In this document: one piece after another, positions 55,118 to 63,200 of the stretch | Numbering within the stretch: the stretch's first letter is position 1 | How the letters are laid out: every line of letters begins with the position of its first letter | NCBI RefSeq assembly: GCF_000986795.1 | Contig: NZ_LAYZ01000001.1 | Coordinates: 496,001 to 560,000, forward strand | DNA length: 64,000 nucleotides | Direction: 5' to 3' | DNA from: Salinicoccus sediminis | GTDB lineage: Bacteria; Bacillota; Bacilli; Staphylococcales; Salinicoccaceae | Position numbers and translations under genes: made by a program | The notes under the pieces: generated by a model | What the model was told of the DNA's origin: nothing | The model's input: the letters and a program-made list of their open reading frames with translations, nothing else | The model's database searches: none

Positions 55118-55612
55118 TCAGTTGATCAGACGGTAAAGGTAGAGTTCATTGGTATATTCACCGTCGATAAGGAGTGAATCAATGCGCTCACCTTCCGTCA
55201 GAAATCCAAGTGTCCTGTATAATTCAATCAGATGCGTCCGGTTGACCGGCAGAGATAATTCAAGACGGTATATACCATTGTCCCCCGCCCATCCGATGCC
55301 TGCATTCAGCAGCTCTTTTCCGATACGGTCCTGCTCAGCCACTTCCCTGATGCCGAGAGATACGTTCGCACGGTGTTTCGTCATCTCGACATTGTTGCCA
55401 AAAAGACTCATATATCCTTTCATCTCCCCGTCATCCAGTGCAACCAGAATCTGCTTCCTCGCATCCTGAAGTACATTTGAAAACAGATTTTCCATGTCTG
55501 AAACGGTCATAACTTCATCTCCGCTGAATCCCCCGAAACCGAACGAATCCAGTGAAGCCAGCAAATTCAAGAAACTTTCAATATCCTTCATTTCAATCGC
55601 CCGAATCTCCAT
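55118..55612 (-). CDS. GNAT-family acetyltransferase
   Basis: 164 residues. Core beta strand ANVSLGIREVAEQDRIGKELL replaces the usual R/QxxGxG/A loop with EQDRIGKEL, followed by GDNGIYRLELSLPVNRTHLIELYRTLGF, the typical C-terminal half of a RimI-like GNAT. Start ATG 55612 after GAGGG; a TTG two codons earlier is less well spaced. Operon with the esterase gene. Confidence 0.85.
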   Translation of the reverse strand: MEIRAIEMKDIESFLNLLASLDSFGFGGFSGDEVMTVSDMENLFSNVLQDARKQILVALDDGEMKGYMSLFGNNVEMTKHRANVSLGIREVAEQDRIGKELLNAGIGWAGDNGIYRLELSLPVNRTHLIELYRTLGFLTEGERIDSLLIDGEYTNELYLYRLIN

Positions 55613-55689
55613 TATCAACCCTCTTCCCTCATAAAGTACTTCCGGTATTCCCTTCCATTTTATCAGAGTTTCCCCCGAACGCCTAAAGT

Positions 55690-55717
55690 TTGCACATCAT
55701 GTTAAGATGTATATATA
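55690..55717 (+). promoter_or_regulatory. Promoter of the histidine phosphatase gene
   Basis: TTGCAC at 55690-55695, 16-base spacer, TATATA at 55712-55717. Confidence 0.6.
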
Positions 55718-55737
55718 AATATCCATGAGGTGAAAGC

Positions 55738-56313
55738 ATGACGAAAATTTGTTTGGTAAGGCACGGGCTGACGGATTATAATGCCCGGAGGAAACTGCAG
55801 GGTGTCTCAGACATCCCTCTTAATCACGAGGGGGAATACCAGGCGCAATGCGCCAGTGAAAAATTGAAAGATTATCATTTCGATGTCATCATCTCGAGCC
55901 CTCTCATGCGGGCGTACAGGACTGCCGAGATAATCAATGAATACCACGGCCTTGAAATCGAGACCATGGACGAACTGAAAGAGCAGTCTTTCGGCCCGCT
56001 TGAAGGGCATCACATAGACGACATCCAGGCAAAATATCCTGACGGCATCTTCCCGGGCGCCGAGACCTTTGAGTCATTGTCAAACCGGGTGGCAAAAGCA
56101 ATCGATGAGATAGAACGGAAATACCCCGATAAGCATATTCTCTTGACAGCCCATTCCCGGACGATAAAATCCATACTCGCCCTCTACAGCGAGGAGATTC
56201 ATATGTTCGAAACAAAACTGGATAACTGCAGCCTGAGCCACATCGAATGCGTAGACTCAAAGTGGGCAGTCAATGATTTCAACATCACCACCCAGCCTGC
56301 AGTCGACAGGTAG
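55738..56313 (+). CDS. Histidine phosphatase family protein (phosphoglycerate-mutase-like)
   Basis: 191 residues. Catalytic RHG motif LVRHGLTDYNARRKLQG (about 6-22), arginine in SSPLMRAYRTAE, glutamate in EQSFGPLEG and second histidine in TAHSRTIKSI. Family includes cofactor-dependent phosphoglycerate mutases and many small-molecule phosphatases; size and lack of the mutase insertion favour a phosphatase. GAGGTG precedes the ATG. Confidence 0.9.
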   Translation: MTKICLVRHGLTDYNARRKLQGVSDIPLNHEGEYQAQCASEKLKDYHFDVIISSPLMRAYRTAEIINEYHGLEIETMDELKEQSFGPLEGHHIDDIQAKYPDGIFPGAETFESLSNRVAKAIDEIERKYPDKHILLTAHSRTIKSILALYSEEIHMFETKLDNCSLSHIECVDSKWAVNDFNITTQPAVDR

Positions 56314-56368
56314 AAAATGTAACCAACGCAATACCACCTGTGTCAAGATGATATAAATTAAAATATAT

Positions 56369-56392
56369 AAACCGTTTTTGTGAAAGCGGTTT
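56369..56392 (+). terminator. Hairpin between the phosphatase and acyltransferase genes
   Basis: AAACCGTTTT pairs with AAAGCGGTTT (one G-U) around TGTG; TTTC then AT-rich sequence follows. Probably a weak terminator of the phosphatase gene. Confidence 0.55.
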
Positions 56393-56422
56393 TCAAAACT
56401 TTATTTGGGAGTAATCAGTGAA

Positions 56423-57475
56423 ATGCAGACAATTGTTTCAAGGATACAGGAATTCAGGGGCGGCCATTATGAGTACGGCGTCCTGCAGGCACAGCAGCTT
56501 AAAGAGACCCCCTATATGGCAAACAGGAACTATGAGTGGATCAAAAGACGTCCGAAGTTCTCCCTCGACTACGGGGAAACGAAAAGCCTCTATCAGAAAT
56601 TCGCACCCGCCATATGGGAGGAACTTCAGGGACTGCAGGATGAACTGGAGATTTCGGACATGGAAGTCCTTTTGAATCTGGCCCACTACAGAGTATCGCC
56701 CAGGGATTCAGGGTGCAGCGTCTACTTTGATGAACACAGTTTCATCAGGAATTATGATTATCATCCGAACACATACGACGGCATGTACAAACTGTTCCAG
56801 CCGGCGCAGGGGTTCGCTCATATCGGACCGGCCTCCCGCGTGACGGGCAGGATGGACGGCATGAATGAACACGGCCTTGTGATGGGCTATAATTTCATGA
56901 ACCGGAAACAGCCTTTTGACGGCTTCACATGTTTCATCATCGGCAGATTCATACTTGAATTGTGCAGGAATGCCGATGATGCCAGGCAGCTTCTAAAAGA
57001 ACTCCCACACCGGGGCGGGTTCAGCTATGTCATCCAGGACAAAGGCAATGACTCATTCATCGCGGAAACATCCGCCAGGGACATCGCATTCAGGGAATCC
57101 AACGTCTGTACGAACCATTATGAGATGCTCGACACAGAAAACCGGAGATATCTGACCGACTCGCTTGAACGCCTGACGATACTTGAGAGTGCTGGCTACC
57201 CTTCAAAGGCCGAGCTCATCGAGCTGTTCACAGACCGCAGATACGGCCTTTTTGTGGACAATTATAAAAGCTGGGCCGGAACGATACACACAAGCTTCTA
57301 TGACAAGGAAAACCTTGTCGCCGGCATCCGGCTCGGTGAAAACACAACACTGAATGAGTTCGATTTCAAGAGCTGGCTGGAGGGTGGACAGGCCGGACTT
57401 AAAGAGATAAAAGGAACACTGGATACAGACCTGAAATTCACAAACGCCGACTGGCAGAAAGCAAAAAACCTTTAA
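56423..57475 (+). CDS. C45-family N-terminal nucleophile hydrolase / acyltransferase-like protein
   Basis: About 350 residues. Resembles the acyl-CoA:6-aminopenicillanate acyltransferase / C45 peptidase group: a helical N-terminal pro-region (about 1-97), then SGCSVYF with C98 as likely self-processing nucleophile, followed by FIRNYDYHP and MNEHGLVMGYNFM, which are typical of the Ntn fold. The natural substrate (acyl-amide hydrolysis or transfer) is unknown. GGGAG lies 11 bases before ATG 56423; the frame is open to TTG 56405. Confidence 0.82.
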   Translation: MQTIVSRIQEFRGGHYEYGVLQAQQLKETPYMANRNYEWIKRRPKFSLDYGETKSLYQKFAPAIWEELQGLQDELEISDMEVLLNLAHYRVSPRDSGCSVYFDEHSFIRNYDYHPNTYDGMYKLFQPAQGFAHIGPASRVTGRMDGMNEHGLVMGYNFMNRKQPFDGFTCFIIGRFILELCRNADDARQLLKELPHRGGFSYVIQDKGNDSFIAETSARDIAFRESNVCTNHYEMLDTENRRYLTDSLERLTILESAGYPSKAELIELFTDRRYGLFVDNYKSWAGTIHTSFYDKENLVAGIRLGENTTLNEFDFKSWLEGGQAGLKEIKGTLDTDLKFTNADWQKAKNL

Positions 57476-57499
57476 TGCAGTAAGCATTAAAGGTTTTTC
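57463..57499. terminator. Bidirectional terminator between the acyltransferase and Bce permease genes
   Basis: AAAAACCTTTAATGC / GCATTAAAGGTTTTT around 5 bases, serving both converging genes. The acyltransferase TAA is in the left arm. Confidence 0.9.
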
Positions 57500-57500
57500 T

Positions 57501-59429
57501 CTACATACTCCTTCTGACCACTTTTCTGTAATTCAGAAGTGACAGGACACCAAACAAGGAGTACAGGACGAGGTACCCGCCCATCACTGTGAGCATCGGT
57601 GTCCACATGGCGGTTCCGAAGAGGAACCAGCCCGCCTTGACTGCAAAATATGTGTGCAGCAGACCGATCAGCAGCGGTATGCCGAATGTGATGATCATCT
57701 TGATGGAAAGACCTTTCATGATTTCATCTTCGGAAAAACCGAGCTTCCTCAGGATGGTGTAGCTATCCTTCTCATCCTCACTCTCACCAATCTGCTTGAA
57801 ATACAGTATACAGCCGGATGTGAGAAGGAAGGCAAAACCGACGAAACCGATGATGAACATCATCATGCCTGTCGTCTGCATCAGACTCGTGTACTGTCTG
57901 ATCTGCGATTCAAAGCCGGGATGATCCTCTATGTCCATCATATTATGGATATCCATACTGTCTTCACCAGTAATATTCAGTCCATACATCACTTCCGGTT
58001 TTGGGTAGTCCTCATCTGGAGTGTAATGGGAATTCATCTTTTCATATACTGCCTCATCCACAATCACAGTCGGCATGCCAAAGGATATGAATGACGGAAG
58101 AACCGCTGCGGATTCAATTTTCGTCAATTCCAGTGTACGCTCATAATCGCCGCTGTGGAATGTAAGCGGCTCCCCTGTTTCAAATGTCACAACCGATTCA
58201 AGGAATGATTGTACACCAGTGACCACCGTCTGGTTCTCACCCACATCAACCTCATCGACGCTTTCATCACTGACCACATTCAGCTTCATGTCCTGCTGTC
58301 CGGTCTGATCCGCCTGATCCCGGTCGATGTCGATGGCGCCCTCATCTTTCACTTCGTACTCAATCAGGGGCCTTTCGACGATTTCGTATCCGATTCCCTC
58401 TTCCTGAAGCATCTCTTCGGAGTAGCGCAGACCTTCTTCTTCATAGAAGATATAGTCCTCGGGGGTCTGGGATTCAACCGTCTGGTCCACCGAGTAGTAA
58501 CTGATGTAGGACAGGGACATGAGCCCCATGCTGAGCGCGCTTACCACACTGATCAGTGTCAGGAGGAAAGCATTGGATTTCATCTTGAACATGATACTGG
58601 TCAGTGACAGTACGTCATTCACATTGACATGACCGCCCTTTGACCTCCTGATCATATTGAAGATGAAGGCGACTGAAAATTTGAAGGTGATGTATGTCCC
58701 GATGATCGTCAGAAACAGGATGCCAAACAGCAGCGGCACGATGATCAGGCCAAAATCAAAGATCTTAGTGGAAAGCCAGTAGCCGGATATGATCATCAGC
58801 AGTCCGATGATACCGAAAACCACGGTTCCAGCACCAATTTTCTTGCTCCCCGACTCACTCGTACGATCCAAATTGAGCATCCTGATCAGTCTCGTCCTTT
58901 TCAGGAAGACGAAGTTCTGTATCATGAGGAGTGCGAATATGACGATATACAGCACTGCCGTCTGAAGAACGGCTTCCATTGAAAAACTCAAACCAACCGG
59001 CAGATCTATCTGCATCGCCCGAAGCAGTATCATCAGAAGCATCCTTGAAACAAGGAAACCAAATCCGATGCCGAGGATCAGGCTGCCGAAGTAGATCATC
59101 GCATTTTCCAGCAATAGTATCCTGAAGATCTTATTCCTGCTCAGCCCGATCAGCTGGAACAATGCAAGTTCCCTGTTGCGTCTTTTCAGGAAGATAGCGT
59201 TCGCAAACATGACGAAAGCGACGATGATGAACACCAGAAGGACCGAGCCGACCAGGAATCCTGTCGTCATCATTGTTCCGGAGGAGAGCTCTTTCTGTGC
59301 ACTTTCATCTTTTGACATCAACACGAACGAGAAGTACAGTGCGACACTGAACACGAGCGCAAAGATATACAGTGTATAATTGCTCATATTCTTAAAAAAG
59401 TTTTTCAGAATGATGCTGTTAAGACTCAA
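57501..59429 (-). CDS. Bce-type ABC transporter permease
   Basis: Membrane subunit of a peptide-antibiotic detoxification transporter (BceB/VraG/BraE family). About 642 residues, ten membrane helices: four at the N-terminal half plus a FtsX-like repeat, and one large extracellular domain (about 310-525) between helices VII and VIII that senses the antimicrobial peptide and signals to the kinase. That domain is rich in acidic residues. Start probably TTG 59429 ([13 protein letters not shown]), within the end of the ATPase gene; GTG codons at 59438-59441 are alternatives. Confidence 0.93.
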   Translation of the reverse strand: MSLNSIILKNFFKNMSNYTLYIFALVFSVALYFSFVLMSKDESAQKELSSGTMMTTGFLVGSVLLVFIIVAFVMFANAIFLKRRNRELALFQLIGLSRNKIFRILLLENAMIYFGSLILGIGFGFLVSRMLLMILLRAMQIDLPVGLSFSMEAVLQTAVLYIVIFALLMIQNFVFLKRTRLIRMLNLDRTSESGSKKIGAGTVVFGIIGLLMIISGYWLSTKIFDFGLIIVPLLFGILFLTIIGTYITFKFSVAFIFNMIRRSKGGHVNVNDVLSLTSIMFKMKSNAFLLTLISVVSALSMGLMSLSYISYYSVDQTVESQTPEDYIFYEEEGLRYSEEMLQEEGIGYEIVERPLIEYEVKDEGAIDIDRDQADQTGQQDMKLNVVSDESVDEVDVGENQTVVTGVQSFLESVVTFETGEPLTFHSGDYERTLELTKIESAAVLPSFISFGMPTVIVDEAVYEKMNSHYTPDEDYPKPEVMYGLNITGEDSMDIHNMMDIEDHPGFESQIRQYTSLMQTTGMMMFIIGFVGFAFLLTSGCILYFKQIGESEDEKDSYTILRKLGFSEDEIMKGLSIKMIITFGIPLLIGLLHTYFAVKAGWFLFGTAMWTPMLTVMGGYLVLYSLFGVLSLLNYRKVVRRSM

Positions 59430-60177
59430 CGCCGACACCACCCAGCACGCTCTGTGTATTCATTATTTCCTTGTAGAAGTCTTCCTGGGAACTCTCTCCA
59501 CGTCGTAGGGTCGAATACACAAGACCGTCTTTCAGGAATATCACACGGCCGGAATAGCTTGCAGCTGTGGCATCATGTGTAACCATCATGATTGTGGAAT
59601 TGCTCAGCTCATTCAGAGTCTGCAGTTTCCCAAGCAGATTGCTCGCTGCCTTTGAATCCAGGGCACCTGTCGGCTCGTCTGCAAAAATGATCTTGGGCTG
59701 GTGGATGAAGGCACGTGCAGCACTTGTACGCTGCATCTGTCCGCCCGAAATTGCATCCGGGTATTTATCCTGCAGATCATATATACCGAGTTCACTCGCG
59801 ACAAGTTCAAACTGTTTTTCAACTTCCGGCTTTTTCATGTTCCTTATGGAAAGCGGCAGAAGAATGTTCTCTTTGACCGTCAGCGTATTCAGCAGATTAT
59901 ACTCCTGGAATATGAAGCCAAGATCATTCTTTCTGAAATTGGCCAGTTTCTTATCTTTTAGGCCGGTAATATCCTGACCTTCTATAATGATGTGACCGCT
60001 GGTCACACGGTCGATGGAACTGAGCACATTCAGCAGCGTGGTCTTTCCGGAACCCGATGCCCCCATTATCGAGACAAACTCCCCTTTTTCGATACTCATG
60101 TCGATTCCTTTTAATACTTCAGTCCTGTTGAGTCTGTTGCCATATGTTTTTTTAATATCTTTTGTTTCAAGAATCAT
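59419..60177 (-). CDS. Bce-type ABC transporter ATP-binding protein
   Basis: 252 residues. Walker [10 protein letters not shown] (about 39-47), Q-loop [10 protein letters not shown], signature [14 protein letters not shown] (first residue Ile instead of Leu), Walker [15 protein letters not shown]-loop MVTHDA. Drives the partner permease, whose gene overlaps its 3' end. GACGGAGGG precedes the ATG. Has its own promoter region after the kinase gene. Confidence 0.96.
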   Translation of the reverse strand: MILETKDIKKTYGNRLNRTEVLKGIDMSIEKGEFVSIMGASGSGKTTLLNVLSSIDRVTSGHIIIEGQDITGLKDKKLANFRKNDLGFIFQEYNLLNTLTVKENILLPLSIRNMKKPEVEKQFELVASELGIYDLQDKYPDAISGGQMQRTSAARAFIHQPKIIFADEPTGALDSKAASNLLGKLQTLNELSNSTIMMVTHDATAASYSGRVIFLKDGLVYSTLRRGESSQEDFYKEIMNTQSVLGGVGVES

Positions 60178-60261
60178 GACGATCCCTCCGTCTCTAATTT
60201 GTTTCTATTTATATAATACGACTCAGATCCAAAAGTTTCGTTTGATTCTCGTTACATAAAT
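60178..60261 (-). promoter_or_regulatory. Regulatory region of the Bce transporter genes
   Basis: An 84-base AT-rich gap after the kinase terminator, containing TATTATATAAA (-10 region, about 60208-60218). In Bce systems the regulator activates the transporter promoter from an inverted repeat just upstream; the stretch ATGTAACGAGAATCAAACG (minus strand, about 60238-60256) is where such a site would be, but I cannot show a clear repeat. Confidence 0.5.
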
Positions 60262-60293
60262 ACAAAACCATGTGACACTTTCGTCACATGGTT
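60262..60293 (-). terminator. Terminator after the sensor kinase gene
   Basis: AACCATGTGAC / GTCACATGGTT around 6 bases; TTTTGTATTT on the minus strand. The 5' arm holds the end of the kinase gene including its stop. Confidence 0.8.
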
Positions 60294-61285
60294 GAAACAT
60301 GCTGGAATTTGTTCTTTTTAGGCAATGTCATAGTGACTGTAGTCCCCTCTCCGTAAACAGATTCGACATGCAGCCTGATGTCCATCGCGCGCGCCGCTTC
60401 CCGGGCGAGATACAACCCCATCCCCGTGGCCTGGCTGTCCCCATGATCGCTTGTGGATGTGAACCCTGCCTCAAAAATCCTCGGCAGATCCTGTTCTCTT
60501 ATGCCCCTGCCCCTGTCTTTTATCACAAGCACCGGCCATCCCCCTTCCAGAAAGCTCTCAATGTCGATATCACTGTTCTCCGAATACTTAACACTGTTCA
60601 TGATAAACTGATCGATGATGAATGAAAACCACTTGAGATCCGTCTCCATATGAACTTGATGAAGATGGAGGTTGAAACCGATTCCTTTTTCCATGCACAG
60701 GACCCGGAGCTTCCGCAAGGCGGCCGTGATGACCTGCTCCACCTCGACGTTTTCGATATACAGATCATTGCTGATGTTTGACAGCCTCCTGTCGTAGAGC
60801 ATTTCATTCAGCATTGAATCAAGGCGCAGCCATTCCTCTTCAATTTCCTGCCTTTTGGAGTCGTTCAGATCACCGATCATGAGCTTCATCGTAGTCATCG
60901 GCATTTTCATATCGTGGATCCACTTCGTCATCTCATCCAGATTCTCCCTCGTCTTCACGGATTCCCTCTCAAGAAGTTCATTGTGGTTTTTCAGGAATTT
61001 TTCCATCTTATCATCGGCAATCTTCTGGTATGGGGTCTCGGGTGCCGGGAGACTGTCAATGTCACTGATTCTTTCCAGGCTCCTGAATTCTTTCCTGTAT
61101 TTTCTGCCTCTGTAATAATCAACACCCAAAAAGATCGAAAAGATGACAAGATTGACGGCAGATATATATATCAATGATATATTCGGTATTTCCGTATCCA
61201 GCAGACCGAGTGCGAGGATCGACAGACTCAGGAGACAGAACGTTAGTATCCAAGGCATTTTCTGTTTAATATAGATGAGAATCAC
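60284..61285 (-). CDS. Intramembrane-sensing histidine kinase of a Bce-type system
   Basis: 333 residues. Two membrane helices (about 12-30 and 36-55) joined by a loop of only a few residues, so no extracellular sensor: the transporter does the sensing. DHp domain with the phosphorylated histidine in KWIHDMKMPMTTMK (about 124), then the ATPase domain with N-box MNSVKYS, G1 KDRGRGI and G2 ATGMGLYLAREA. Start GTG 61285 overlaps the regulator stop (GTGA). Alternative ATG at codon 10 would shorten the N-terminus unusually. Confidence 0.94.
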   Translation of the reverse strand: MILIYIKQKMPWILTFCLLSLSILALGLLDTEIPNISLIYISAVNLVIFSIFLGVDYYRGRKYRKEFRSLERISDIDSLPAPETPYQKIADDKMEKFLKNHNELLERESVKTRENLDEMTKWIHDMKMPMTTMKLMIGDLNDSKRQEIEEEWLRLDSMLNEMLYDRRLSNISNDLYIENVEVEQVITAALRKLRVLCMEKGIGFNLHLHQVHMETDLKWFSFIIDQFIMNSVKYSENSDIDIESFLEGGWPVLVIKDRGRGIREQDLPRIFEAGFTSTSDHGDSQATGMGLYLAREAARAMDIRLHVESVYGEGTTVTMTLPKKNKFQHVSTM

Positions 61286-61959
61286 TCCCTGATCATATAA
61301 CCCAGTCCAGTTTTGGTGATGATTGCATCAGCAAGTCCCATGTCCTCGAGCTTTTTCCGGATCCTGTTGACATTTACTGTCAGCGTATTATCGCTTATAA
61401 ATTTCGAATCATCCCACAGCTGCTCAATGATGGACTCACGCTTCACCACCTGCCCCGGACTCTTCATGAGTATGGAGAGGATGAAGGATTCATTTTTTGT
61501 CAGGCTTACATGCTCCTCCCCTTTTGAGATTGTCAGTTTCCTGAAGTCGAATACAGCATCCCTGAACTTCACGACATCCATGTCCTGATTCTGATACTGA
61601 TAGACCCGTCTCAGCAGCGCCTGGACTTTCGCCACCAGCACATCAAAATTGAACGGCTTCTGTATATAATCATCACTGCCCATCTGCATGCTCATGACCA
61701 TATCCGTCGGATGATCCCTGGAAGACAGAAAGATTATGGGCAGACTGGAAATATCCCTGATCCGCCGGCACCAGTAGAAGCCGTCATATTTAGGAAGTGT
61801 GATGTCTATGATCACAAGATCCGGTTCCCCCTTGATGAAATCATTCATCACATTCGAGAAATCAGTGACGCCGAATACGCTGTAATCCCACTCCGCGAGC
61901 CTCTTTTCCAGTTCCCTGAACAGGCTCTCATCATCTTCTATTATGAAAATCCTAGACAT
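61282..61959 (-). CDS. OmpR-family response regulator of a Bce-type system
   Basis: 225 residues. Receiver domain with acidic pair IIEDDES (about 5-11), phosphorylated Asp in IDITLPKYDG (about 52), Thr/Ser and Lys in FLSSRD and QKPFNF; C-terminal winged helix (about 130-225; DNTLTVNVNRIRKKLE). The frame is open 28 codons further upstream, but the ATG at 61959 has TAGGGA and gives the typical MSRIFIIEDDES start. Coupled to the kinase gene by overlap. Confidence 0.95.
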   Translation of the reverse strand: MSRIFIIEDDESLFRELEKRLAEWDYSVFGVTDFSNVMNDFIKGEPDLVIIDITLPKYDGFYWCRRIRDISSLPIIFLSSRDHPTDMVMSMQMGSDDYIQKPFNFDVLVAKVQALLRRVYQYQNQDMDVVKFRDAVFDFRKLTISKGEEHVSLTKNESFILSILMKSPGQVVKRESIIEQLWDDSKFISDNTLTVNVNRIRKKLEDMGLADAIITKTGLGYMIRE

Positions 61960-61990
61960 GTAATCCCTACCCATCCGAACAATTAAAATA

Positions 61991-62029
61991 AAAATATCCA
62001 GTTCCATTATATATGAAATCGGATATTTT
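61991..62029 (-). terminator. Terminator of the leucine dehydrogenase operon
   Basis: AAAATATCC / GGATATTTT with a 21-base loop and T-rich tail on the minus strand. The loop contains TATAAT, which may be the -10 of the regulator gene's promoter. Confidence 0.6.
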
Positions 62030-62046
62030 GTATCGTGCTGCAATGT

Positions 62047-63195
62047 CTAATTGTCAAAATCCCATTTTGGACGCCCCCCTGCAGAAAACATGCTGTCCAT
62101 CTTCCGTCTGAGTTCAAGTTTCTGTTCACACATCTCATCCGCCGCCCTGAAAGTACCGATGTTCTTCTCCTTCGAAATGTCGAAAATCCGTTCAAGCGAG
62201 TGGCCGATGCTCCTGGTCTTGGCCATCACACGGTCCGGATTCGCCCCGTACAGCTCGTCCGCCACCTGGATGAGACCGCCGCTGTTGACGATATAATCAG
62301 GGGCGTACAGTATACCGCGTTCATGCACCATCTCACCGTGGGGATCGGATGCCAGAACATTGTTTGCACTGCCGACGATCGCCTGCATCCTGAAGTCTTT
62401 GAGCGTTTCATCATTGATGACACCACCGATGGCACAGGGGACGAATACATCTGCATCCACCGTGTATATATCTTCCAGCGGAACGAATTCAACTTCACCG
62501 TCCAGAGCATCTGCACGGTCTGCAATTGCCTTCACGGAATCCCTGTTGATATCCGCGGCAAATATCTTCGCTCCACGTGCGAGCAGATGCTCCGCAACTT
62601 TGAAACCGACTTTTCCGAGTCCCTGGACTGCATAGGTTCTTGAAGCGATGTCTCTAGTTCCATAGAGTTCTTTATTCGCCGCTTCAATGCCGTATATTAC
62701 ACCCAGTGCGGTCGGTTCGCTCGAGTCGCCGCCACCGTGGAATTCTGGCGGTTTTCCGGCGATCTGCCTGGTTTCCTTGAATGCATGGGTGAAGTCCCTG
62801 ATTTCTGTTCCCATATCCGTTCCGGTATAGAATCTTTTATGGAGGGAATCCACCATCTGGCCGTAGGCCCTGAACAGTTCCGGTTTCCTGTCTGTTTTCG
62901 GATTGCCGATGATCACGCCTTTGCCGCCGCCGAAGTCCACATCCGCACCGATGCACTTGTAGGTCATCCCCCTGGAAAGCTTCAGTGAATCGTCCAGCGC
63001 CTCATCGAACGAATTGTACATCTGCATGCGCGTGCCGCCGAGCGCCGGCCCAAAAGTCGTATCGTGGATGGAAATGATTGCCCTGAGCCCCACTTCAGGA
63101 CGGTTGCAGATCAGCACCTGCTCGTGACCTGCAATCCTCTCCATGATTTCAAAATTCCCCATTTTTTCCATTTTCTCAATATCTCTGATTCCCAT
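62047..63195 (-). CDS. Leucine (branched-chain amino acid) dehydrogenase
   Basis: NAD-dependent oxidative deamination of Leu/Val/Ile to 2-keto acids. 382 residues of the Glu/Leu/Phe/Val dehydrogenase family. Glycine-rich catalytic lysine in DFGGGKGVIIG, a further lysine in SRGMTYKCIGAD, NAD-binding GLGKVGFKVAEHL. The in-frame GTG at 63204 overlaps the RBS (GAGGGGTG); ATG 63195 is 8 bases after it. Placed 5 bases after the E2 gene, so amino acid deamination and keto-acid oxidation are co-transcribed. Confidence 0.93.
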   Translation of the reverse strand: MGIRDIEKMEKMGNFEIMERIAGHEQVLICNRPEVGLRAIISIHDTTFGPALGGTRMQMYNSFDEALDDSLKLSRGMTYKCIGADVDFGGGKGVIIGNPKTDRKPELFRAYGQMVDSLHKRFYTGTDMGTEIRDFTHAFKETRQIAGKPPEFHGGGDSSEPTALGVIYGIEAANKELYGTRDIASRTYAVQGLGKVGFKVAEHLLARGAKIFAADINRDSVKAIADRADALDGEVEFVPLEDIYTVDADVFVPCAIGGVINDETLKDFRMQAIVGSANNVLASDPHGEMVHERGILYAPDYIVNSGGLIQVADELYGANPDRVMAKTRSIGHSLERIFDISKEKNIGTFRAADEMCEQKLELRRKMDSMFSAGGRPKWDFDN

Positions 63196-63200
63196 TGTAG

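Noticed and set aside
56376-56396. CcpA site TGAAAGCGGTTTTCA before the acyltransferase gene
   Set aside because: It has one base too many in the right half and is fully explained by the hairpin at 56369-56392.
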